64,000 bases of DNA, taken from the NCBI GenBank assembly GCA_902806565.1, contig CADCXA010000039.1, positions 1-64,000 on the forward strand, written 5' to 3'. Below are positions 42,324-53,144 of the stretch, piece by piece. The notes under the pieces are model-generated. The model was not told the DNA's origin. It was given only the letters and a program-made list of their open reading frames with translations, and did not search any database. The DNA is from Hypoxylon rubiginosum (taxonomy: Eukaryota > Ascomycota > Sordariomycetes > Xylariales > Hypoxylaceae). A program made the translations under genes and the position numbers. Within the stretch, counting starts at the first letter, position 1, and the number at the start of each line of letters is the position of its first letter.

Positions 42324-42959
42324 TTACCTAGGCAGTTTTCATATGCAGACTCTATGTCGTAGAATAAGAGCTCAGTAGAGTAGAATCGTGTACGTTATCT
42401 TAAGAGGTTACTACACCATCGTTTACAATCCATAGCATACATACCTAAATTGAAGGCGTAGAAATGAAATGACATGTGTAGTTTTGTTCTTGTACCTTAC
42501 GTCTGTCTACCTCCTCAGGTACATGTAGCATCAATGAAGATCTTTAGTGTTCAAGGTTACACAGATTGATTTCCGACCGTTGCATCACTAAAACTTCCTA
42601 TGAAGTTTAGCGAGTACCTGATCTAATCGGACACCTAATCGAGAGCTGCGCTACAGCAAGCCATTATTTGGACCAGTCAGCTGAATCCTTCCAGAAACGT
42701 GTGCCACGTTTTTATGTTTTAACTCATACTAGGGAGATTCTTAATTCTGAACTCACCACGCGGAGACGAAGAGGAGCGCGGGAGTGTCGCATTCGATGCG
42801 CGTATATAACGGGGACCTACCTACAAGGTAGGAATCTACATAGGAATGTCATCCCAGCGGCGACAAAAGACCAGCATTATATTAACTGCTGCCTTCGTGT
42901 TTTGCGTATCCGTTGTGCTGCTCCATTCTACATTTATACAGCCTCAACGAGTCGCAACC
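42324..42959. promoter_or_regulatory. Intergenic and promoter of the phosphatase gene
   Basis: TATATAA at 42803-42809 is a good TATA box. It lies 37 bp before an in-frame ATG (42846) and about 150 bp before ATG 42960. The latter directly begins a signal peptide and is the preferred start. Otherwise nothing was recognised. Confidence 0.5.
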
Positions 42960-44713
42960 ATGCGATTATGGCTCGTGAAGATGTGGCCATCCCTTCTAGT
43001 AATGCCACTTATCGGGACGGCTGCAGTTGCTCAGAAAGTCGACTTGGGGTGGTATCCTCCAAGCAACACGTCCATCAACAACCTGACTGCCACTCTCACA
43101 AGCCAGGGAATCTATGGGTTTATCTTCAACACTTCGGAGACCCCTGATGGACAGTACGGGACATATAATTGGTGCAACATGCCTCATGTTCGAAAGTCGG
43201 AATACGTCAAGCCAGTCAATGACTATGAGCTCAGCTACGTCGAGGTGGTTAGACTCACTCCCGCCCTGAATTGTCTGCACGCAATGTGGCTAAGCCTCGC
43301 TAGATTCAAAGACACCACAAGAGAACACCATACGCGAGTAATTCTTTTCCGGTAGAGCCGTATCACTGGGACTGCGACGACCAAGGGCTCTACTATTTTG
43401 GAAGAGCATTCGGCAGCGACAGCAAGCAGCCTGCCGAAGGGTTCTGGAAGCAATACATCTCGCCGATAAATCCCTACACGCCCTCGGGCTGGGTTGGCAC
43501 TTGCCAATTCCCCCAGATAACTTCCGCTGGCCTCGACGATGCCTGGGTTCACGGCCGGGACCTTTATGAAGTTTACCACGACTTGCTCGGATTTCTTCCC
43601 GGCAGAGACGAGGATTGGCGAGCCAAGGTGGCGTATCGCGTTACCCAGAATGTGATTACCAGCCAGGTTGCCGGCATGTTGGTCGGTGGAATGTGGCAGA
43701 CCACGGACTCGGTGCCGCTGATGATCCAAGGAGTCGGGGTCGACAGCCTCGAGCCGCAATATAGCTGCAGCGTCGGCAGCAGTCTCTTCAATACCATCAA
43801 GTCCTCTTCTAATGCTGCTTGGCAAGACCATCTAGATGCCGCCGCGGATTTGTTCAACATTCTGGATAACATTTCCGGAGTGCCTCCAGACGATTCTGGC
43901 TTCCACGTGAGTTTCGATCATTACTTTGATAATCTATCTGCACGGCAGTGCCACGCGAAACCATTGCCGTGCAAGCTGGAAAACGGTATCAACTCGACCA
44001 TCTGTGTCGACCAGGATACGACCGACGCCGTCTATCGTATGGGACAATGGGAATATTCCCAGATATATCGCGACGCCCCGAGTTCGCTCGCTGCGTCAAC
44101 CACGACGTACGGGGTGTGGATTGCCGAGCTGAGCCAACATCTGCGAGAGGTAATGGACAACAAGCGAGGAGTCATCTATTTCCATAATATAGCGCACGAC
44201 GGATCCATGAGCAGGCTATTAAGTATACTGCAGATCGACATTATGGTGGTAAGTTGGACATATTTCCTACTGAGCTGCCCTCGTAGGGAGAAGCAGATTT
44301 TGGTTATGACCAAACCTAAGCAGAAGACGCGGGCAACTTTCTTCTGTTTTCGTTCCTCTTGTTCCTTCTCCTCCCGCTGTCTCCCTACCTAAACACGCCT
44401 AGGTACATCCAGATGTAGATATACTAACACGAGACAATTGCAGTGGCCCGGGATGGGTAGCGAGGTTGTGTTCGAGATGTACAAACGACACGGAAATGCG
44501 ACAGCGCCTTTAGGGACGCGAATCGAAGCGAGGAGCAAGAGTGGCTTCTTCGTAAGAGTCTTATTTGGTGGTAAACCACTCAAGTCCTCTAACCCTAGCC
44601 TTGGTTTGCTTGATATGATACCCGCGGAGACTCTACTCGCGTATTTCGATGGGTTAGTTGGAACAAACGCCAGCTTGGTTGTGGGCAAATGTAACGGTAC
44701 ATTGCCCGTCTAG
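42960..44713 (+). CDS. Secreted histidine acid phosphatase (clade-2 histidine phosphatase)
   Basis: Three exons, 42960-43247, 43304-44248 and 44444-44713 (introns 56 and 195 bp; branch sites GCTAAG and TACTAAC), give 500 residues. The start is set at the signal peptide (LVMPLIGTAAVAQ). Splicing intron 1 creates the catalytic motif: YVEV joins IQRHHKRTPYASN, giving the RHxxRxP signature (about residues 99-105). The second catalytic pair is His-Asp in IAHDGSMSRLL (about 394-395). Several N-glycosylation sequons (NTS, NLT, NST) are present. The enzyme hydrolyses phosphomonoesters outside the cell or in the secretory pathway; it could be phytase-like but the substrate is not determined. An upstream ATG (42846) would add 38 residues with a second hydrophobic segment, making a type II membrane form. 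Confidence 0.88.
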
Positions 44714-44930
44714 AGGAGTCTCAAGACAATTAAAATAACACCAGATACGTATGATTATCGATGCTACTCGTGTAGAAACTTAGCATTTCATGGTATAAGC
44801 AAAAATATTCAATAAGACCTCGGCAGAGACAAGGGTAAGTAGAAAGGGGGGGCGATGCCACGCAACGAGGGTCACCCGAGAACATAACATAGCTTGGTAA
44901 AGTCGTGGATAGCATTCGACTATTTGGTGC
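44714..44930. other. Convergent 3' spacer
   Basis: Short convergent spacer between the phosphatase and bet4 genes, with nothing notable. Confidence 0.5.
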
Positions 44931-46319
44931 TTATGGATGATCCAAACCCAGCTGCTTCCCTATATCGTCCCATCTACCAGCTCGCATCGGATCTAATTTC
45001 CGAACTTTTGCAAGCCACTGGTAGGGGTTTTCGTTAGACTCAATCTGACCTTGCTCCCCAAGACGCTTCAATACGAGCGAGTATTCGAGTAGAGCCTCGT
45101 AGATTAACTTGATATCCTCATAGTCTTCGAGCAGATCCTTGATATTGTCGATTTCCTTCCTCACATAAGCCGCCCTCTCCGCGGCACTTAGGGCCGGAGC
45201 TATGGTAGGTATGTTAGGGTGGCCGATAACCTGCGAAATCATGTACTGATGGTAGTACCAAAGACTCTGGTCTTCGGGGCCGACATTAAGCGCCTCTCCG
45301 ATGATGCCGAGCTCCGCTTCGAGAAAGGCTTTCCTTGCTACGTCGTCGGCGCGGCGCTCTTCTAGCAGGCGTAATATCAATTGGCTCCGGTTGTGCCAGG
45401 CCGAGAAATTGGACAAGTCGACGCCGATCATCTTGGTCGTGTAGGCAAATTCATCCTCGACCATGCTCGTCCCGCCTAGAGAAGGGCTCTCGAGCGTGGC
45501 CACTACGTATCTCCTATAGCCCCACGCGTGAAAATTGCGTCTGTCCTTGGTCAACATCTTGGACGCCAGGGCAAGCTCGGCCTCCCAGATCTTGCGCGCG
45601 GCGGCGGCGGGAAGTCGTACGATAGCTTGCTCGAGAAGCCACCTGCGATACTTCCAGATCCAGTAACATTTGGGGAACTCGAGGAGAAGGGGGATGATGA
45701 ATGCGAGTTCGGATTGAAGGACGTTGACATCTGCTTCTACATCGTGTCCGGGGCGGAAGTCGTCGACGGCGGTTGTAAGGCTCTTCGCCTCTTCTTTTTG
45801 CTGGTCACTTCCGCTACCGCCTTCTCTAACTCCGCCATCAGCTATAGTACCACTCTTCCCAGCTGTCTGGGAGTCTCGGTTTTGCGGGGTCGCATCGGAG
45901 GACGAGGGTAAGGGTAAGTCTGAAGACGGATTCGTAGTGTCGTTCCGACAAGAACTCGGTGACGCCTTCGAGGGCGAGGACCCATCCGAGGGTGCGGACA
46001 ATAAGCCAGAGATTAGACAGCGGCGACGGACGTTCCATATTGTATAGTACTCGGGATTCAGGCGGAGAAGTTTGGAGGTGAGTTGGAAGAGGGATGCGTC
46101 GTAGCTGTTCGCAGAGGCTTTAGCGCGTATGGAATCTTCAAGTTCGCGATACTTGGTAATTCTGTCTCGGTCTTGCAGGCGGCGCTCTTCAGTCGGTGCT
46201 GTTTGAGTGGTGCGAGGTATGCCGTGCTGTCTCGCTATCCATCAGCTTCATGTACGATTCTTTGGACTCTCCTCCTAGCGCATGTAGCGGATGCTATCAA
46301 GCCAACGTACACTAGCCAT
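44931..46319 (-). CDS. bet4: Geranylgeranyl transferase type II alpha subunit (Rab GGTase)
   Basis: Exon 1 is only nine bases (46319-46311, coding Met-Ala-Ser). Intron 46310-46227 (84 bp) follows, then exon 2 46226-44931, total about 434 residues. The splice is supported because it gives MASHGIPRTTQTAPTEERRL, the expected start of this family, whereas the exon 2 frame has an upstream stop. Five PPTA repeats are recognisable: WNVRRRCL, WIWKYRRWLL, FHAWGYRRYVV, FSAWHNRSQLI and LWYYHQYMI. A long Ser/Pro/Asp-rich insert (about residues 85-165) separates repeats 1 and 2. The protein pairs with the beta subunit and Rab escort protein to attach geranylgeranyl groups to Rab GTases. It is convergent with the phosphatase gene. 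Confidence 0.92.
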
Positions 46320-47123
46320 ATCGAAACCTGGCCTGATCCGGCCGGAAGTCCGACTTCTTTAATACTTGTTAGACAACGCGACAAGTACAACAGCTCGGCG
46401 GCGATGCACCTGTAGGCATCCAAATAGTTTATATCGGGGATGTCAACGATAAGATAAGGTACCGGTAGATGGGATAGGATACATAGGTGGATGGTGTAAG
46501 CAAGGCATATGCAATAAACGAGTTTTTACTTTATGACGTCCTCCCCGTCTCACGTACCTTATGTAGGTCCACTAACAAGACCGAGAGCTAAGGTAGGCAC
46601 AGCCTACAGGTGCAGTATCGCCTTCAGGCTTCATCATGGCTTTGCCCAAAGTATATACGATAAACCACTAGATTACATATTCGTGTTGGTCGAATGTACT
46701 CTCAGAATTACAAGAAACGTGAAGTTTGCAGTGCATAAGTTGAGCTGCGAGTTCCCGTCCGAGATCCTACGCCACTTACACGCTGAAGCTGCTGGAAAAT
46801 ATAACCCAGGATTTCAAACCGAGAATCGACTTCCTCGAAATATCTTCGAAATAAAGACGCAGTCTCTTTCTAGCTTCAGCATGGTGTTTCCAATAGCATC
46901 TCCCCTATGCTCTTTCCCCCCTTTTCACTATATCCTTACCTCCTTACCGTAGAAAGACTTTCAACGTTGGTAAGCTCAAGACCGAGGACCAAGGACCCAG
47001 GCCGACGCCTGATGCCACGTCTACCATGTTGAATCTACTTCGTCTTTTACCTACTGTTTCTTCTTTTTCCTCCTCCCTAGACATGGCATTTGAGTAGCCT
47101 TTCATTCTTTCTTCTTATTCGGT
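46320..47123. other. Divergent upstream region of bet4 and the Ama1-type gene
   Basis: About 800 bp. A 139-codon frame at 46533-46952 shows no motif and is not called. The last 100 bp are rich in pyrimidines, as expected before a fungal start codon. Confidence 0.4.
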
Positions 47124-49227
47124 ATGCCTATCACGTCACCAGACCGATTTGTGCCCTTCCCGCTCCAGGAAAACCGCTTTCGAGCCACCAAGCAGCCTCA
47201 TCAGCTATCGCCATCGGAACGTCTACACCGGACCGACGACATTTCGGAAATATTCTGCTTTACCCCGAAGCGTTCGACTCCCGTGCCCGTCCGGCGACCC
47301 TCCCTGTCGGATGGCGATCGGCGTGTTGGCACCGTTTTGGGAGTAAACGACACGGACCGGCAGGTCAGCAACGGCGCCGTCTGGTCCGTAGGCGGCTTGG
47401 CACCCGGAGGTGGCGGCGTTGATGATGGACGCGGCCGTCGGGTAAGTTCCGGCACGAACGCACGCCTCTACACCACTTCATTTTCGAACGCCCGCCCCAA
47501 ATCGGAGGAGGAGCAGGAGAAGCATGAGGGTCGTCTCGCCTTAGCGCTCAAGATAGATCGCGTTCAACGAATCCTAGACTTCGACGGGTACTCCACCTTT
47601 CCTCGCTACAAACATAGAAGCAGACCCTTGCTGCGGGAAACGAAGACGAGCTGGACGGGAAGCGAATGGAGCTGCGACTACCACATGCCAAGTCAGTGTC
47701 TCGTGCCGTCTCGCATTACACGTAATACGTGTATTACAAACATTACTGAACCAAGCTAACGTGGCCTTAGGGGTGCAAAAAGAAGAACGGATTCTTCCCA
47801 ATGCTCCGTTCAAGTGCGTGGACTCCCTAGCAGACTAGCATTAACAATAGTATAATTGTTGCTGTTATTAACAGCTCTCTAGAGTCTTAGATGCCCCGGG
47901 ACTCCGAGACGACTTCTACTGCTCGATCATGGCCTACTCGCGCACGTGTAGCACTTTGGCAGTCGGGCTAGGCAATCTACTCTACGGGTGGTCAGAGTCC
48001 TCGGGCGTCACGCTCTTGAATGCTGGAATTAAAGATGGATCGTGGTTAACTTCGGTGGCATTCTCGTCCGACCAAGGCGGCAAATCAATCCTGGCATTTG
48101 GCCGATCGAGCGGACTGCTCTCCTTGGTGTCGTTATTCGATAGCCTTCTACCTCGCTTCGAAGCGTACCACCCCGCGCCGATAGCTTGCCTCTCGTGGCG
48201 TCCCGCCGTGACTACGCGGCCTACACGAAACAGGCGCAACCCCGGGGTCCTGGTCGAGACGGAAGACCTTCTCGTAGGCGACGATATGGGTGACGTCTAC
48301 TACTATTCGGTCGAGTGGCCTGAGCCCTAGGAGGTGGCTCGCCAAAATTGGCATGGCTCGATGATTTTGCTCGCTCGCATCAAGGTTCACTCTCAGCAGA
48401 TATGCGGCCTCGCTTGGTCTCCCGACGGCGAGCAGTTTGCTACGGGTGGCAACGACAACCTGTGCTGCCTCTTCAACGTAGACAGCGTCACGGAAGAAGA
48501 GGCTATCCTGGGCCTAGGCCTTGGCAAGTCACCGGCCACAGATTCCCCTACCGGCTCCGAGGCTACTTTTTCGTTTGCCGTCAGTTCAGAGATGGGTGCC
48601 CTATTCTCGTCTCCCGAGGTGGTACCCGACTTTCCCAACCCCCTCTGCGCCATGAAGTACCTGACTGTCGGTTCTGAGAAATACCGGTGGCGTCATGGAG
48701 CGGCCGTCAAGGCTATCGCGTTCTGCCCCTGGCGCCAGGGGCTTGTTGCCACCGGCGGAGGATCCAATGATAAATGCATTCACTTTTATCATACGACTTC
48801 GGGAGCCGCGCTCGCGACCATCTCGGTAGCGGCGCAGGTCACGTCCCTCATCTGGAGCACGACTCGGCGGGAGATCGTGGCTACCTTCGGGTACGCGCAG
48901 CCGGACCATCCTTACCGAATTGCCGTGTTTAGCTGGCCAGACTGCCGCCAAGTTGCCGCGGTGCCGTAGGAAGGCGAACATCGCGCTCTATATGCCATAG
49001 CGTACCCCGGAGGCCCGAGCGATATGTACCGGACCAAGGACAGACTAAAGAGCCGCACGGCGGAGGAAGGCTGCATCATCGTGGCGAGCAGTGACGAGAG
49101 TGTCAAGTTTCATGAGGTGTGGATAGCAGGTCGCAAGGCAACCAGCTTCGGCAGCGGTGTCCTCGCTGGGAGCGATATCTTGGAGATGGGAGAGGGTATT
49201 GACAAAGAGGGTGACGTGATTCGGTGA
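47124..49227 (+). CDS. ama1: Meiosis-type APC/C activator (Ama1/Cdc20-Cdh1 family) with two in-frame UAG codons
   Basis: Three exons, 47124-47691, 47771-47813 and 47883-49227 (introns 79 and 69 bp), code 651 positions. The N-terminus contains the C-box DRFVP (residues 7-11). After splicing, HMPRVQKEERILPNAPFK leads into LDAPGLRDDFYC, the conserved entry to the WD40 propeller. Blades include WSPDGEQFATGGNDN and FCPWRQGLVATGGGSNDKCI. The protein ends with Ile-Arg, the IR tail that docks on APC/C. Such activators select substrates for ubiquitination; the Ama1 branch acts in meiosis and sporulation. Two TAG codons, 48328-48330 (codon 353, EWPEP-stop-EVARQ) and 48967-48969 (codon 566, AAVP-stop-EGEHR), interrupt an otherwise undamaged frame. 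Tryptophan is the expected residue at both sites. Sexual-stage A-to-I editing is the preferred explanation. The alternative is a recent pseudogene. Confidence 0.85.
48322..48340 (+). other. Predicted hairpin presenting the first UAG
   Basis: GAGCC (48322-48326) pairs perfectly with GGCTC (48336-48340). The nine-base loop CTAGGAGGT contains the UAG, with the A at 48329. A small stem with the editable A in the loop, U before it and G after it matches the published preference of fungal A-to-I editing. Confidence 0.6.
48957..48985 (+). other. Predicted hairpin presenting the second UAG
   Basis: An outer CGCG/CGCG pair (48957-48960 with 48982-48985) and an inner TGCC/GGCG pair (48962-48965 with 48973-48976, including one G-U) enclose the loop GTAGGAA. 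The A of the UAG is at 48968 in the apical loop. Confidence 0.55.
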
Positions 49228-50490
49228 GAAAAAAGGGGGTGAAGAAAGGTACTACGTATGCAACAACATAGCATTGTTCCGTAGTGAATTAGACAGGTAG
49301 GCCGTATGGCAATAAAAACGCCCATTTATCTCGGTATGACTATCTGTATTATACTACCTAGTGGGATTCTCCTATGCTTACAGGATACAAGTCATTATAG
49401 TCTAGCTATACAGATGATAATAATGATGATGATATGACTCACAGCGTCGGAGTGCGTATCAACGTTCAGACTCCCCAGATGGAACTCGTGCTCAAGTCAG
49501 CTGCCCAACGGTAACAGGATATTACATACGGAATACGTAGCTGATAGGAATGAGTGTTGGCACTGAATGATCTTGTTCTCTGAGAATATAATTGCATTCA
49601 CTTCCATATATACCTACGTGTAGTTACAATAAATACCTTTCACGATATGGATATGCAGGGTCCAGGCAGAATACCTATACCCTAGGCTAGGATGTAGGCA
49701 TTGTGATCGATGACAAACAACAAATGAAGCCTTCGGAGCTGTGCTTTGTCGGAGAACGGAGTCATACGATGGATAGATACATATCGCTATATTACTAAAT
49801 AAAACCTCGGCAGCGCGCTAATACGTTTCCAGCTCGGTCACGTCCATCAATTGCTGACCCACCACTGATAGCAAGAAGGAAGAAGAGGGAGCCCCGCCTT
49901 GTGCTGCTTGTCCCGCCCCCTCATCCGCTTTTTACTACGTACTATACTATGTATGTACAGTATGCCCAGGTGTACAGCCTTAAGATAGAGGGAGCAAGGG
50001 GAGGTACATGACCTAAATTCTGCAAGGTTCTGGTGGTTTTGGGTCATCAAAGCCAAATCACCTGCACCTATTTGGGCACCGGAAAGGTACGACGTGTGTA
50101 AGGTGCAAGGTGCAGAAGGTACGAATGTAATCCGTTCCGTTTCGATGCTTGAATGCTGCCTTGGGCTTGGGTTTCCGCTCAACTCATTCACATTCTCTAA
50201 CTCTCTAACCCCCCCACCACGCAACCTTGACTTCTGCCTTCTACCTTTCTACCTTTTTCTGCCTTTTGCCTTCGATCTCTTCGACTTGTAACTTTTAAAC
50301 CTCAACACCTAAACATTTCGACATTTTACGTTTCTCCTCCTTTACTTCTCCATCCACATCAACCCCTCGTCAAACCGAAAATCATTCCATCAACCTTTCT
50401 CCTTTTTCATCCTCGGCCCTCGATTTTCTATCGACCATAAACGCCGTATTCTCACATCGTCACCAGCAACGAACGATAATCGTCGTCAAG
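49228..50490. other. Intergenic and atg8 leader
   Basis: No gene was seen. The final 280 bp before atg8 (about 50210-50490) are strongly pyrimidine-rich with long CT stretches, typical of the promoter and leader of highly expressed fungal genes. Confidence 0.45.
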
Positions 50491-51166
50491 ATGCGATCCA
50501 AGTTTAAGGACGAGCACCCCTTCGAGAAGCGCAAGGCCGAAGCCGAGCGCATCCGCCAGAAGTATGCTGACCGCATTCCGGTATGTATACCTTCATCCAG
50601 CCTACATCCATATTCTCTTTATTGACCCTATTGACTACATCATCACCTTTACTGTTCCTGTCATCTTCACCTTTGTATTGCTACTACTATCGTCATCAGC
50701 ATCCTAAATCCCCCAAAGCTATCACCCTCTCTTCTATACATCCCCTACACCGCCTTTGTTTTGCTCATCCATCTCGCATCTCTTCCACTTTCCGCAAATT
50801 CCAAATTCCAATTCTAACTGCTTGCAAACAGGTCATCTGCGAAAAGGTTGAGAAGTCCGACATTGCCACCATCGACAAGAAGAAGTATTTGGTTCCCGCA
50901 GATCTCACCGTAGGCCAGTTCGTCTACGTCATCCGGAAGCGAATCAAGTTGTCTCCCGAGAAGGCCATCTTCATCTTCGTTGACGAGGTCCTGCCTCCTA
51001 CCGCTGCCCTCATGAGCAGTATCTACGAGGAACACAAGGACGAGGATGGGTACGTTAATCTTCTCCCTCACTTCCCCCTTTTTGCCGTCATAAGCTAATA
51101 GACTGGTCGGCTAGATTCCTCTACATTACCTACTCGGGCGAGAACACGTTTGGCGAGGCTATCTAA
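50491..51166 (+). CDS. atg8: Autophagy ubiquitin-like protein Atg8
   Basis: Three exons, 50491-50580, 50832-51049 and 51115-51166 (introns 251 and 65 bp), give 119 residues. The sequence begins [20 protein letters not shown] and contains [20 protein letters not shown] and [20 protein letters not shown]. It ends YSGENTFG followed by EAI. Cleavage after Gly116 by Atg4 would expose the glycine that is conjugated to phosphatidylethanolamine on the phagophore. The length is right for the family, and both exon joins (RIP-VICEK and DEDG-FLYIT) preserve the conserved order. Atg8 drives autophagosome expansion and binds cargo receptors. Confidence 0.98.
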
Positions 51167-53144
51167 GACTCGCTGCCTTTTTTTCCTTTGATTTTCTCCT
51201 TCGTCTGCGGCGTTACGGTTTGATCTGATCTGGGCTGGACGACAACGATGTGATTATTGGTATCGATGAATTATGGACAGCGTAGGAAATGACATGATCA
51301 ACACTCATGGTCCTAAGGGTGTCGATGGGTTCTAGATGCTCTTATTCTATCTAATTTCATCGATATCACTATGCTGCCTATTTACCAACTCATCCTGTGC
51401 AGATCTGAATCTTTTGGCCAAGCGTTGAATGTTATACTTCATGCTTGTACATTCCATGCCATCCTATCGATTGCCGTTCCGTCGCTACTACGATGTTCGT
51501 TTAGATGCAAACAATAGCTTCGCAAATGCGCAATGTCAGATGCGAAAGGCGTGACTAACGTCCCCGGCCTAGCTAGCCTAAGCTTGACGTAACCACAATT
51601 TCTTCCCTTCATATCTAAGATCTAAGATCTACCTATGAGCTACTGCGGCTAGTCGATTTGTCAGCTATATACTGCATTCGTCTTCATTCGAAGTAGTGCA
51701 ATGTGGTTACTATAGTTAGTATCCAGCTGGGAGCTCGCAAAACCAAAGATATTAATAATGGCATAGAGAAGATAGGAGTGCTAAACCGGCTTTTGTCATC
51801 AGCTTTGCTAAATTCCGGTATCGTTGCGGCGTTACCACCAGCCCGTGAACAACAAATGTTCGTCTAAGAATATGAGATACAAACTCGGTTCGGACTACTA
51901 ATAGATGTCTTATGATCACTGTATAATATGAAAATGACGACTCGGCCTTCCATTTTTTGCCCCCGTAGCTTACATATCATCAACAGCTAACAGCGGTATT
52001 ATGAAAGGTTCAGACGTTTCAGTCACTCGACGACAGATACTATATAGATTCATTGGTTAGTTTCTACAATAATTCCAAGTATTCCCAGCCGCTCCCGTCG
52101 GTTTAATTGGGCTATTTACTTAGTCTGGATCGATTTCCAGTGCTGACCCCGTCAACACGATTCAATAATCTCTATCAGGAATACAGCTTCGCCAAGTAGC
52201 TCAAAAGTAAGGGTATACAAGGAGCCTCACGGCTCACAGCAACATGCTAAAGCCTTCCTTTTCAAGGCTGGGTACCCAACAGATACACATACGAGACAAC
52301 TCCTGGGTTATTAGCTTCGGCCTTCGTCTTTTAGTAAAGATGCCCTCGCTCGATAGAAGACGGACATATCACGCTACAAGTATTGTCAAGACACAAGCAC
52401 ATCACGAAGCACACCAAGGACGGAAACTTGTTTGAGATCATCATCCTTCTTGCCAGCCTATCTCCAAGGGAATAACCATAAAAGCTTCATCTCGCGGTGC
52501 TCTACTTGCGTTGTCTTCTCACCCCTAGTTCTACTCCTTACACCAAAATGATATTTTTGTAATTCCAACGATGAAAACAGCAGGGGTAGAACGCTGGTAG
52601 AGGATAGCCATAGCGTAAATCATACGACTCGGCAGCAACAAGGCAAAAAATATATCGTACATGTAGGTAAATATTTGGAAACGCTGTTCGCAATCACCAA
52701 TATTAACAACGGTTCCAGATCCCGCATTTTAAAACCAAACCCCCCCTTTCGTAGAGACTCGATTCAGATGGAGAAACAACCCGTGAAACCAACGCCGTTT
52801 TTTCCTTAGCTCTCCACCTCGGGCTTCTAGATGGGGCGGGTAAAACAAAAGAGTATCAAAGTAATTAAGTCAGTTCGGCGTTTGTCAGAAAACGTCAATC
52901 GTGCGTATGGGAATCGCTGAGAGCCTCCGAACCCTTCCAAGTCGCCTAGTATGATGCAAATCCTGAACGTCCAACCCATGTAATAGCAGTGCGCATGGAA
53001 AAGAAATGAAAAAAAGGCTAAGCCGACACCAAAGAACACAGTACAGAAGGATTTCGTATCCAGAAGCGACGCCGGTATGCTGGGGTTGACCTAGTCCATA
53101 TTCCTGCCTCTCGAAATACCTTCGCTCCAGGGCCCGTCGTGGTA
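51167..53144. other. Convergent intergenic region, nothing recognised
   Basis: Almost 2 kb between atg8 and the LIM-binding gene. The frames (for example 52244-52435 and 52827-53039) carry no motif. It may contain 3' UTRs. A CTAAGATCTAAGATCTA duplication lies near 51615-51631. Confidence 0.4.

Noticed and set aside
46533..46952. A 139-codon frame between bet4 and the Ama1-type gene
   Set aside because: No motif, no codon bias resembling neighbours; lies in a divergent promoter region.
47124..49227. Reassignment of TAG to Trp in this genome
   Set aside because: Other clear genes here end in TAG (for example the Nudix, phosphatase and HbrB genes), so TAG is a normal stop codon.
47124..49227. 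Repeat-induced point mutation as the source of the two UAG codons in the Ama1-type gene
   Set aside because: RIP would leave many transitions across the 2 kb; only two TAGs occur, both at expected Trp sites and with an otherwise clean frame. It cannot be excluded without RNA data.
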